Positions 34,878-43,800 of a stretch of DNA of 64,000 bases are shown piece by piece. The DNA comes from CAYSPT01 sp964432985 (GTDB lineage Bacteria; Muiribacteriota; CAYSPT01), in contig CAYSPT010000023.1 of assembly GCA_964432985.1 (NCBI GenBank), positions 9,646 to 73,645 of the forward strand, given 5' to 3'. Position 1 is the first letter of the stretch; each line of letters starts with the position of its first letter. The notes beneath the pieces were generated by a model, which saw nothing but the letters and a program-made list of their open reading frames with translations, was not told the origin of the DNA and searched no databases. A program made the position numbers and the translations under genes.

Positions 34878-35306
34878 ATGAAATCCGACAACAATCAGCA
34901 GGACCCCAACAACATCCAGGAAGAACTGGTCGGTATTATCAAAGAAGTGCTTGAAGACGAGGATATCGAGATAAATCCGGACGACAGCCTGATACGGGAC
35001 CTGGGAATGGATTCACTGGACCTGCTGGACCTGACCTTCGGAATTGAATCGAAGTTCAGGGTGTCCATCGGTCCCAAGGAGATCAGCGGCTCCATCGCCG
35101 ACAAGTACGACGAGGACGCGATGATCGACGAGCAGGGTTACCTGACGGAACTGGCCGTGGATGAGCTGAGAAAAGCGCTGCCGGAAGTGCCGCGGGAGAA
35201 GATTAAACTACCGCTTCGTCCCAACGATATCCCCTATTTTCTCACGGTCCGGATATTTGCCCGGCTGGTCACCGAAAAAATGCGTTTGAAGAATAAACTG
35301 GCCTGA
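34878..35306 (+). CDS. Acyl carrier protein, long form
   Basis: 142 residues from ATG 34878 (GGAGAG 8 bases upstream), longer than the usual ~80. Residues ~13-90 are the ACP helical bundle with IRDLGMDSLDLLDL; Ser46 is the phosphopantetheine attachment site. The C-terminal ~50 residues (LRPNDIPYFLTVRIFARLV) are an additional helical segment not found in housekeeping AcpP. It would carry the growing acyl or polyketide chain for the KS, KR and DH proteins encoded next to it. The phosphopantetheinyl transferase is not in the window. Confidence 0.88.
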   Translation: MKSDNNQQDPNNIQEELVGIIKEVLEDEDIEINPDDSLIRDLGMDSLDLLDLTFGIESKFRVSIGPKEISGSIADKYDEDAMIDEQGYLTELAVDELRKALPEVPREKIKLPLRPNDIPYFLTVRIFARLVTEKMRLKNKLA

Positions 35307-35408
35307 ATATTATGCTGGCTTGAAGATAACGTTAATCTGAAGGTCAATAAAGCAGTATTCGGGTTGAATGAAAGTAACTGAAGTGAACTGTCCCGGAAAG
35401 GTCAGGGT

Positions 35409-36146
35409 ATGGATTTAAAGCTTGAAGATGCGGTTGTAATCGTCACCGGCGGCACAGGGGACATCGGCTGTGAGATCGTGGCCCGGTTTATCGAAGAGGG
35501 TGCGCGGGTGGTGTTTACCTTTGTCCGCAAAGATGAAAAAGCCCGGGAGATGATGGACCGGTTCGGCGCCAAACAGTGCGTTGCCTGCAAGGTCTCGGTG
35601 CTGGAGCAGGACGGGCTTGAGCGGATGGTGGAGGAAACGGTTGACCGGTGGGGAAAAATCGATGTTCTGGTCAACAATGCCGCGGTGGCCCAGGTGCTGC
35701 CCTTTCCCCTGATCGAGGAGGAAGACTTCAGCCGCCTGATGGATGTCAATCTCAAGGGGCCCTTTCTTGTCACCCGGTCCGCCGCCCGAAACATGGTGCT
35801 CAACCGCTCGGGGGTGATTATTAACGTGGGTTCCCTGGCTGGGGAACGGATCATGGAGGTACCGGTCCACTACGCCACGTCGAAATCGGGTCTCTCCGGA
35901 TTCACCTACTCACTGGCCCGGGAGTTGGGCCGGTACAATATCCGGGTCAACGGTGTCGCCCCGGGCCTTATTGACGGCGGTGTAGGGCGCAATGTACCGG
36001 AGAAACAACGCAACCAGTACACATCGTTTTGCAGCCTGGGCCGGCTGGGCCAGCCGGGGGAAGTCGCCGACGTGATCGTGTTCCTCGCCAGCTCCCGCTG
36101 CAGCTACATTAATGGCCAGATGGTCTTTATCGACGGCGGGATATGA
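35409..36146 (+). CDS. fabG: 3-oxoacyl-ACP reductase-like SDR (FabG family)
   Basis: 245 residues, FabG length. NAD(P)-binding VTGGTGDIGCEIVARF, the VNNAAVAQ structural motif, and the catalytic set: Ser in NVGSLAGE, then Tyr and Lys in YATSK. The Tyr-x-x-x-Lys and Ser are intact, so it should be active. It sits between the ACP and a dehydratase, as expected for the beta-keto reduction step of a type II FAS/PKS. A second SDR of the same type is at 51895-52644. Its 3' end is copied twice downstream. Confidence 0.9.
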   Translation: MDLKLEDAVVIVTGGTGDIGCEIVARFIEEGARVVFTFVRKDEKAREMMDRFGAKQCVACKVSVLEQDGLERMVEETVDRWGKIDVLVNNAAVAQVLPFPLIEEEDFSRLMDVNLKGPFLVTRSAARNMVLNRSGVIINVGSLAGERIMEVPVHYATSKSGLSGFTYSLARELGRYNIRVNGVAPGLIDGGVGRNVPEKQRNQYTSFCSLGRLGQPGEVADVIVFLASSRCSYINGQMVFIDGGI

Positions 36147-36340
36147 TATGGCCCCAACAAGCTACATTAATGGCCAGATGGTCTTTATCGACGGCGGGAT
36201 ATGATATGGCCCCAACAAGTTATCTCAATGGCCAGATGGTATTTATCGACGGCGGAATATAAGATAACCTCAACGGAATATAAGATAACCTCAACGGAAT
36301 ATAAGGAACCCCAACGGAATATGATATGACCCCAACGGAA
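36103..36340 (+). repeat. 58-bp repeats copying the 3' end of the SDR gene, then ~21-bp repeats
   Basis: The final ~44 bases of the gene (from GCTACATTAATGGCCAG at 36103 past the TGA) recur at 36161 and, diverged, at 36219, period 58. They are followed by about four shorter units of CGGAATATAAGATAACCTCAA up to the next start. The whole intergenic space is thus made of decayed gene-end copies. Confidence 0.9.
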
Positions 36341-36351
36341 TTTGAGGGCCA

Positions 36352-36897
36352 ATGAAATACCGGTTTGTCGACAAGATCGTCTCCTACGAAAATAAAAGTA
36401 ATATCCGCGGCCTGAAAGCGGTCTCTTTTGAAGAAGAGTATCTGCAGCGTCCCCTGGGTCTCAAAAGCACCGTGCCATTCAGTCTGATGGTGGAAGCTTT
36501 GTTTCAGCTGGGAAACTGGCTGATCATCTTGTCTACGGACTTCAAGCGGATGGGGCTCCTGGGTGGGTTCAAGAAAATCGAGTTCACCCGTCTGCCGTCG
36601 CGCAAGGCGTTGCTGGAACTGGAAGTGGATATCGTATCGTGGATCGATGAGGCTATTCTCATGCAGGGGACCATCCATGAAGGCGGCGAGATGATCCTGA
36701 GGGGGACGGCCTGCATGGCTATCCTGGACGAGTTGGCGAACTACTGCAGTCCCGGGGACATGCGGGTGCTGTTCGGCCAGCTCTACAATCCGGTGAAGGC
36801 ATCCGCTTTCACCTCCGGAGATGGGGAGAAATCTGATATTTCCCACCCACCCTCTGAAAAGTGCGGACAATGTCTGGCGGACATTGTCCGGGTGTAG
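36352..36897 (+). CDS. FabZ/FabA-like hot-dog dehydratase lacking the catalytic His
   Basis: 181 residues. MKYRFVDKIVSYE and VPFSLMVEALFQLGNW align with the FabZ active-site helix. Counting back 14 residues from the conserved Glu48 gives Pro34 where FabZ has its catalytic His (the intact paralogue at 38369 has His34 and Glu48 at the same numbers). So the fold is kept but His is lost. Aryl polyene clusters also use two dehydratases that work as a heterodimer; this protein may be the non-catalytic partner of the 38369 product. The C-terminal ~40 residues are an additional tail with Cys pairs. Confidence 0.75.
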   Translation: MKYRFVDKIVSYENKSNIRGLKAVSFEEEYLQRPLGLKSTVPFSLMVEALFQLGNWLIILSTDFKRMGLLGGFKKIEFTRLPSRKALLELEVDIVSWIDEAILMQGTIHEGGEMILRGTACMAILDELANYCSPGDMRVLFGQLYNPVKASAFTSGDGEKSDISHPPSEKCGQCLADIVRV

Positions 36898-36920
36898 AAA
36901 GTCAGGTGCAGGAATAGAAA

Positions 36921-38372
36921 ATGAAACCGGTAACTGAATCCACCGGTGAAAGAAGACTCGGTACGATAACAGGTATGTGCCGTGAGTGCCGGACTTTGCT
37001 GGAGGCTAAGATAGTGGCCGCCGGGGGCTCGGTCTATCAGGTAAACGAGTGCGCCTGCGGGTACCGGTACCGCGCTAAGATAGCCGATGATGAGAGCTGG
37101 TACCGTGACGTGATCGGTGTACCGGTCACCACCCGCGAATCGGCATTGATCTCGCACCCGGTGCAAAAAGGCTGTCCCTACGACTGCGGGATCTGTCCGG
37201 GGCACGAGAACTCCTGCAACCTGCCGGTGTTTTCCATCACCAACGCCTGCAACCTGGGCTGCCCCATCTGTTTCACCTACAACCGCAAAGACAAGCTCTA
37301 CTTCATGAGCGAAGAGGAGATCGGCCGGATCATGGATTTCATCCTGGAGTGCGAGCCGGAGTACGACCTGATCAACATAACCGGCGGCGAACCCACGTTA
37401 CACCCCGAGCTGTTCTCGCTTCTTGAGCGGTGCCGGCGCCCCGAGATCGGGCGCATTACCATGAACACCAACGGTATCAGGCTGGCCGCCGACGAGGCGC
37501 TGTGTGAGAAGCTAAAGGAGATGGGTATCTATGTCATCCTTTCGTTTGACACCCTTAAAGCGGACACGTCGATAAAGATTCACGGGCAGGACATCGTGGA
37601 CATCAAGCTCAAGGCGCTTGATAACCTGGAAAAATACGATATCGGTACCACCCTGTTGAACGTCATGGCGGCAGAGGTAAACGACGATGAGATCGGGTCG
37701 GTGATCGATCTGGCAGTAGAGAAAAAGAACGTCCGCAGCGTCACCATCCAGACCATGACCTTCACCGGGCACGGCGGCGGGCAGTTCACCCCCCGGACCT
37801 ATATGCCCATCGACGGGGCCCAGGCAAGAATAGAGCAAACCACCGGCGGGATGGTCCGCAGCGCCAATTTTTTCCCCCATCCGGCTGCCCACTCCCTGTG
37901 TTACTCGGTGGGCTATTTCTTCCGGGCTCCTGCACCACGGAACCTCATCTCTTTCACCGAGATGCTTTCTCCGCAAGAGCTCCGCAGCATACTGGGGGGG
38001 CGCTATTTCATGCATCCCGACGGGGAGTTCGAAAGCCGCACCCAGGAGGCCATCATGGACATGTGGACCCGGGGGCAGGACAAAAGCGACGTGTTTCGGA
38101 ACCTGAAACGGCTGATGGGCGCGCTGTATCCTCCGGGGACCAACCTGTCGCCCTTCGAGCGGCAGCGTATCGCCGAGCGGGAAGTTCTCACCATTTACAT
38201 TCACGCCCACATGGACGAAGATAACCTGGACCTCGGGCGCCTGAAGCTGTGTACCGACCTGGTCCCGGATGTGAACCGGACCTTCGTCCCCGCCTGTGCA
38301 TACAACCTGTTTTACCGGATGAAGGACGAGCGGTTCTGGGTAGACAAAAAAGAAGACGGTGGCAAATCATGA
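36921..38372 (+). CDS. Tes/MJ0619-like radical SAM protein (candidate alkyl-chain coupling enzyme)
   Basis: 483 residues with the layout of the archaeal tetraether synthase (Tes) family. An N-terminal Cys4 site (CRECR at 20-23 and CAC at 44-46) resembles a rubredoxin-like knuckle. GCPYDCGICPGH plus Cys99 gives an auxiliary cluster (Cys85, 89, 92, 99). The radical SAM motif is CNLGCPIC (Cys110, 114, 117), with INITGGEPTLHPE for SAM. The C-terminal block YIHAHMDEDNLDLGRLKLC...VPACAYN matches the family's HxxMD...C signature. Tes joins phospholipid tails by C-C bonds between unactivated carbons. Context in an ACP/KR/DH/KS run suggests a lipid substrate. TGA overlaps the next ATG. Confidence 0.85.
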   Translation: MKPVTESTGERRLGTITGMCRECRTLLEAKIVAAGGSVYQVNECACGYRYRAKIADDESWYRDVIGVPVTTRESALISHPVQKGCPYDCGICPGHENSCNLPVFSITNACNLGCPICFTYNRKDKLYFMSEEEIGRIMDFILECEPEYDLINITGGEPTLHPELFSLLERCRRPEIGRITMNTNGIRLAADEALCEKLKEMGIYVILSFDTLKADTSIKIHGQDIVDIKLKALDNLEKYDIGTTLLNVMAAEVNDDEIGSVIDLAVEKKNVRSVTIQTMTFTGHGGGQFTPRTYMPIDGAQARIEQTTGGMVRSANFFPHPAAHSLCYSVGYFFRAPAPRNLISFTEMLSPQELRSILGGRYFMHPDGEFESRTQEAIMDMWTRGQDKSDVFRNLKRLMGALYPPGTNLSPFERQRIAEREVLTIYIHAHMDEDNLDLGRLKLCTDLVPDVNRTFVPACAYNLFYRMKDERFWVDKKEDGGKS

Positions 38373-38833
38373 GATTTTTCCTGATTGACAAGATTATCGA
38401 GTGGAAACCCGGTGAGCGGGCGGCGGCGACAAAGAACATCAGTCTGAGCGAAGACTTTTTCGACGACCATTTCCCCCGCCGGCCAATCATGCCCGGGGTG
38501 CTGATCCTTGAAGGAATGGCCCAGCTTTCGGGAATACTGCTGGAGGAGACCGTCAAGGAGCAGACCGGTGTAGCGGCCAAGGCGCTGATGACCATCATCG
38601 GGAAGACCAAGTTCAAGGACATGGTCAGGCCCGGGGACGTCCTTACCTACCGCACCGAGCTTCAGTCGTTCAACGAGGTGGGGGGACGGTTGACATGCAT
38701 GGCCCTGAGAGGCGGTGACGTAGTCACCACCACCACCTTCACCTTCGGGCTGAGCGCCTTTGAGGACGACGATCTGTACCGGGACCGCAACCGGCTCCTG
38801 GAGCTGTGGCTGGAGGGACTTGACGGGCAATGA
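38369..38833 (+). CDS. fabZ: 3-hydroxyacyl-ACP dehydratase (FabZ-like), catalytically intact
   Basis: 154 residues. DDHFPRRPIMPGVLILEGMAQL carries the FabZ catalytic pair His34 and Glu48. The hot-dog fold continues with FKDMVRPGDVLTYRTEL. It dehydrates 3-hydroxyacyl-ACP to trans-2-enoyl-ACP. It starts inside the stop of the Tes-like gene and ends inside the start of the ketosynthase-like gene (4-base overlaps both sides), so the three are translationally coupled. It is the active counterpart of the 36352 product. Confidence 0.9.
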   Translation: MRFFLIDKIIEWKPGERAAATKNISLSEDFFDDHFPRRPIMPGVLILEGMAQLSGILLEETVKEQTGVAAKALMTIIGKTKFKDMVRPGDVLTYRTELQSFNEVGGRLTCMALRGGDVVTTTTFTFGLSAFEDDDLYRDRNRLLELWLEGLDGQ

Positions 38834-40032
38834 CGAATACAGTCATTACCGGAATCGGGATTACCACTCCCCTGGGCGACCGTATCGGGAAAGTCGTCGA
38901 AAGAATCACCGCCCGGGAGAGCAGCTTCACCGCGACCGGATTCGACGACGCTTACACCAATGGTGCATTCACCGTTGACCGCTGCGGTAGAATCGACGAG
39001 CGGCGGCTTAAATCGTTCCTGCCCTCAAAACCCCGCAAGCGCTACATGTCGCGGGAATCCATGTTCGCCGCCTTCGCGCTTTTAAGCGCCATGGCCGACG
39101 CCGGTCTGAGCGGACCTGACAGCGGAGACAAAGATGGTTCCGAACGCTTCAGCCGGGACGATATCGGTATCTACGCCGGGACCGGGATGGCCGGCCTTGA
39201 CCTTTCGGAAATCGATCGGATGCTGGAGTGTTCTTCCGGGGCCGACGGATTGTTCGACATCCACCGTTTCGTTACCGAAGGCGTCAAAGGGCTCAACCCC
39301 CTCATCTCTTTCAAAATCCTGCCCAACATGCCGGTGTGCGGTTCGTCCATTGCCTCCGGTATCCGTGGCAGCAACCTGGTGTTCAACCCCTGGGAAGGGA
39401 ACAGCGCCCTGGCTTTCATAAAGGCGTCTGAGGACATCGAAAGCGGGCAGGAGACATGCCTGCTTACCGGTGGAAGCGACAGTCGAACCAACTCGTGCAG
39501 CTTCATCCTGTTTTCTCAGTACGGTCTCTTTCCTCCCGAAAAAGATGCTATGGTGGGAAAGCCTTGCTGGGAGGAAAGCGCCGGTTTCATCCCCTCGGAA
39601 GGGGCGTGTTACCTGGCTCTTGAGCCGCAGGAAGCAGCCGGAAAGCCCTACGCCCGGGTACGTGCCTGGGACAGTTTCACCGACATCGATTCCATGCACA
39701 CCTACACCACCAGGCCAGAACTGTTACAGGAAAGCATCGAACGGACGCTTCAGCGGGCTGAGTGCACGCCCCGGGACATCGATTACATTGTAGTATCCGC
39801 CGACGGCTATTTCCCGGCGGATGACGCCGAGCGCCGGGCTTTGCAGGCCGTTTTCGGTACCGGTCCACCTGTCATGATCCCCCGGGAGTTTACCGGAAAC
39901 ATGTTCGCCGCTTCGGCGCATGTCAACCTGGCCATCGCCGCGTATCTGATCAAAGAAGGCAGGGTGGAAAGGGCGCTGGTGACCTCCTTCGGTGTGGGCA
40001 CACAGAAAGCGGTCTTCGTTCTGGAACGATAA
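38830..40032 (+). CDS. Ketosynthase-like protein lacking the catalytic triad (chain-length-factor-like)
   Basis: 400 residues with the thiolase/FabF fold (MTNTVITGIGITTPLGD; GIYAGTGMAGLDL; LLTGGSDSRTNS). At the nucleophile site the segment reads PVCGSSIASG; aligning with VSACTASTQ of the 52993 KS puts Ser172 in place of Cys. The first His site, NAHGTGT, reads SADGYFP, and the second, LGHLIGAAG, reads GNMFAASA. All three catalytic residues are therefore lost, as in the KS-beta or chain-length factor partner of type II PKS and aryl polyene systems. It probably pairs with an active KS, most simply the one at 52993-54351. Confidence 0.85.
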   Translation: MTNTVITGIGITTPLGDRIGKVVERITARESSFTATGFDDAYTNGAFTVDRCGRIDERRLKSFLPSKPRKRYMSRESMFAAFALLSAMADAGLSGPDSGDKDGSERFSRDDIGIYAGTGMAGLDLSEIDRMLECSSGADGLFDIHRFVTEGVKGLNPLISFKILPNMPVCGSSIASGIRGSNLVFNPWEGNSALAFIKASEDIESGQETCLLTGGSDSRTNSCSFILFSQYGLFPPEKDAMVGKPCWEESAGFIPSEGACYLALEPQEAAGKPYARVRAWDSFTDIDSMHTYTTRPELLQESIERTLQRAECTPRDIDYIVVSADGYFPADDAERRALQAVFGTGPPVMIPREFTGNMFAASAHVNLAIAAYLIKEGRVERALVTSFGVGTQKAVFVLER

Positions 40033-40039
40033 ATTACCG

Positions 40040-40819
40040 TTACTGAAAAATTAATAATGAAGGACTGCATAGTGTAGTGTCGTCAAATTGACTGGCAATC
40101 TCACGTAGATTCCTGAAAACATCCCGAATGCCTCTTTTCCGCACCAGGGTGTAAACAGCTGCCGTCGAATACGAGAAAGCTATCTGCCGCAAATCAGAAA
40201 CCAAATCGTCCAGGTGCAGGTTCATCTGTGAAAATGTCATGGGATGAGTGCATTGTTGAAAGTGGATTGCTGCTTCCGACAAATCAGCGTTTAGTCCGCA
40301 CACTGTTTTGCATACGACTTCTGCCAGTCCTTCATCCAGCCAGGCCGGTATGTATTTGTTGACGTTCCCGTCTCCCAGGGTCTTTCTTGAACCGGTAATC
40401 TCAGCTGCCAGGTGGTGAGTGATTTCGTGGGCGATCACTCTCTTCATACGTGTTTGATCGCCGTTTCTTGCATCGGCTCCTGGTGATTGCACAATGATGA
40501 GTGCCTTCACATCATCGCAAAATGGGGCCCCGGCAAAGGTGGAATCAATAACACGTTGGAGAAATGTCCTGGCAGTTTTATTAGAATCATAGCAGCATAC
40601 TGCGAGTTTCCGTTGATGAGAATAATCAAGCAGAATTTCAAGGCTGTTCAGGGCCTCTGTGGTACTATCGCGCAGCACCCCGAGAGTTGCCGCAGGTTCC
40701 TCCTTACCGGTGAACAATGTGAAGCCGGTGCAGTCGATTTTCCGGTACCCGGGAGGAATGAAAGGAAACTTGGTTTCATTAAACAATGTACTTCCCGCCA
40801 CTCTTTTTATCACTTGCAT
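40040..40819 (-). CDS. Zinc metallopeptidase (gluzincin, peptidase MA-like)
   Basis: 259 residues. HEITHH at 131-136 gives His131, Glu132 and His135, and WLDEGLAEVV about 30 residues later supplies the third ligand Glu, the gluzincin pattern of the peptidase MA family. No signal peptide is seen, so it may be cytoplasmic. It converges with the KS-beta gene and is divergent from the cyclase gene. Substrate unknown. No good ribosome binding site is seen before ATG 40819. Confidence 0.75.
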   Translation of the reverse strand: MQVIKRVAGSTLFNETKFPFIPPGYRKIDCTGFTLFTGKEEPAATLGVLRDSTTEALNSLEILLDYSHQRKLAVCCYDSNKTARTFLQRVIDSTFAGAPFCDDVKALIIVQSPGADARNGDQTRMKRVIAHEITHHLAAEITGSRKTLGDGNVNKYIPAWLDEGLAEVVCKTVCGLNADLSEAAIHFQQCTHPMTFSQMNLHLDDLVSDLRQIAFSYSTAAVYTLVRKRGIRDVFRNLREIASQFDDTTLCSPSLLIFQ

Positions 40820-40876
40820 TCAGGTATAATGCAGTGGATAAACGTATGCAACAACAAAAAAAACGGAGCTGAATCC

Positions 40877-43800
40877 ATGAGCGGTACTGCCGGAACTGAG
40901 GATACGATGAAGACGTGCATGGATTGCGGGTACGAAAATCCGCCGCGGGCGAAATTCTGCCTCGAGTGCGGGCACAAGTTCGTGGATGAAACATCGCCCC
41001 CGGACGATGAGCTGAAGCTGGTGACCATCCTTTTTGCCGACATCAAGGGCTTTACCTCCATGAGCGAGAAGCTCGAACCGGACGAGGTCAAGGAGATCCT
41101 GGATGATCTGTTCGGGCGGCTTCAGCGGGTCATCGAGGGTGAGCGCGGCCGGGTGATCAAGTACGAAGGTGACTGCGTTATGGGCGCTTTCGGCCTCGAC
41201 CGCAGCCACGACCTCGACCCGGTGTACGCCGGGTACGCGGCGCTTAAAATGCAGGACGCGCTGAAACAGTTTTCGGCTGCTCTTAAGAAGACACGGGGCT
41301 TCGCCCTGGACATGCGAATCGGCTTGCACACCGGCCGGGTGGTGGTGGGCTTGATCGGCGGCCGGCAGGACATAATCGGTGACGCGGTCAATCTGGCCGC
41401 CCGGATGGAACAGAATGCGCCCGTGGGCGGAATCATGATAACCGCTCGACACGCCCGGTTTTTGCAGGGCCGCTTCGAGCTTGAAGAGCGCCAGGCTATT
41501 CGGGTCAAGGGTAAGAAGGTCAAGGTCGGGGTGTACCTGATCAAGGGCAAGACCAGGCCTGGGCGAAGAATGATAATGGGCCACGAAACCGGCACCGTCG
41601 GCCGCGCGGAAGAGACCGCCAGGGCAGTTGACCGGTTCGAAAGCGGCCTTGAAAATAAATGTCCCCATCTGTTCGTGTACGAGGGCGTGGCCGGAATCGG
41701 CAAGAGCAGGCTGGTCCAGGAGTTCGATTCGTTCTGCGCCGCATCAGTAGGCGCAGCATCAGTAGGCGCAGCGTCATTAAACGCAGCATGTTCACAGCCG
41801 ATCCTGGTGTCTCGGACCTACTTCAACGCTATCAGCCGCAGTCACTACCACCTGTTCAAAAACTTCCTCCGCCAGGAGATTGATACCTTCGATGAAGCGG
41901 GCATGCGGTCTTACCTGGCATATCATATTTCCGGGTCCGGGGGGGAGCAGCTCGAACAGTATGTCCAGTCCATTTCCTGGCTGCTTGGTTTGAAGGAAAA
42001 GGCAGAACTGCGGGAGCGAGGATTGGAAGATACACCGTCACCCCAGTATCTTTCGGAAATGGCGTTCAAGGGATTCACCGTTTTGTTCAACGAGCTGGTG
42101 AAAGAAACAGCAGTGGTTCTTCTGGTAGAGGACCTCCACTGGGCTGACGACGGTTCGGTCCATCTGCTCACCCACCTGGTAAATTGGGTTAAGGGCCCCC
42201 TGTTCGTGCTTGGTTCCGCCCGGCCGCAGTGGCGGGAAAAAGAATGGACGCTGCCGCGGGAGCAGGTGACCGTCTGTGCCGTTGAAGCCTTTGATGAGCA
42301 GCGAACCCGGGACCTGGTAAAAACGGTGCTGGGCGGTGCGGAGCGTGAGATCGAACCGGCGCTGCTTGACTACGTGGGGCAGACAGCCTGTGGCAACCCG
42401 CTGTACATAGAAGAGCTGCTCATGATGTTGCATGAACGCGGAATACTGCACGAACGCGGAATGCTCAAGCAGGATGATGGACGGTGGCAGTTCATCGTGG
42501 AAGATCAGGTTACCGGTACACCGGACTCCATCAACTTCATCATACAGGCCCGTGTGGAAAACCTGGGAGCTGACGTTGTGGCCATGCTCAAAACGGCCGC
42601 GGTGGCAGGGAAACGGTTTGCCGTAGAGACCGTTGCCGGGGTGCGTTCGTTTGAGAAAGCGCGTACGCTTGAGAAAGCGCGTTCGCCTGAGACGCAGATT
42701 GATTGGCTGGCGCCCTGCGTGGAGCGGGGAATCCTGGTGCCCGAAGGCGTTGAGTGCCCGGAAGCGTTGCACTACTACTCGTTCAGCCACGACATGATAC
42801 GGGAGGTCATCTACCGCAAGCTTCCCGTCCGCACCAGACGGGCGGTGCACAAAAAAGTGGCCGCCTGGCTGGAGCACTGGTTTCGGGAAGATGCGCCGCA
42901 ACAGGTGCGGATAGAAGATTATTTTGAAGAGCTGTGCTTTCATTACGACCAGGCCAAACATGCAGCCAAAGCCGTTGAATACACCCTGGCCGCCGCCCGG
43001 GCGGCGTATGATAAATACCGGCCCGACACGGCCGAGCGCCACTACAAGCTGGTGGAGCATTACCTTGAATCGGAACCGGACCTGCTGACATCCCCGGAAG
43101 TGGTTACCTACCTGGAAGACTTCGCGCAGGTCCTGGACGACCTGGGACGGGACCGGGAATGTCAGGCAATGCTTGACCGGTACCTTGATTCAGGGCGCTT
43201 CGAAGGTGCCGGACGGATCAGGCTTTTAATCAAGAAAATGAGATGCTTCGAGAACCTCTCTGACGCGGAGATGTGGGAGCAGGCTCTGAAGCAGTGCCGG
43301 CAGGAAACCGGGATACTCTCCGGCAGCGGCCCGGAAGAAACCGGTTTCCTGGCGCAGATCGCCCACAGTCAGGGTGAGCTTTTAACGCTCCAGTGCAAGT
43401 ACCTGCAGGCTCTCGATTACTACCGGGAATACCTCCGTTTGAGCCGTGAGGCCGGTGATTCATTCAATCTATGCCGGGCCTATACCAACATGGGCAGCGT
43501 CTATCTTCACACCGGTGATTACCCACAGGCGCTAAAGTGGTACCGGCAGGCTTACGACCTGGTGACCGCCATGGGCAACAAATCACGGATTGCCACCTGC
43601 TTGTGCAGCCTGGGAAACGTCAGCTTCAACCAGGGGGATTACCCGCAGGCCCTCGACTACTTCATCAGAGGGCTGGAAATATTCGAAGACACAGGCTACC
43701 TGCGTGGTATCGCCAATACGCTGATCAACGTCAGTTGCTGTCAGCAGATGATGGGCTACTATGGTGAGGCACGAAACGGGCTTATGCGGTCCCTGGATAT

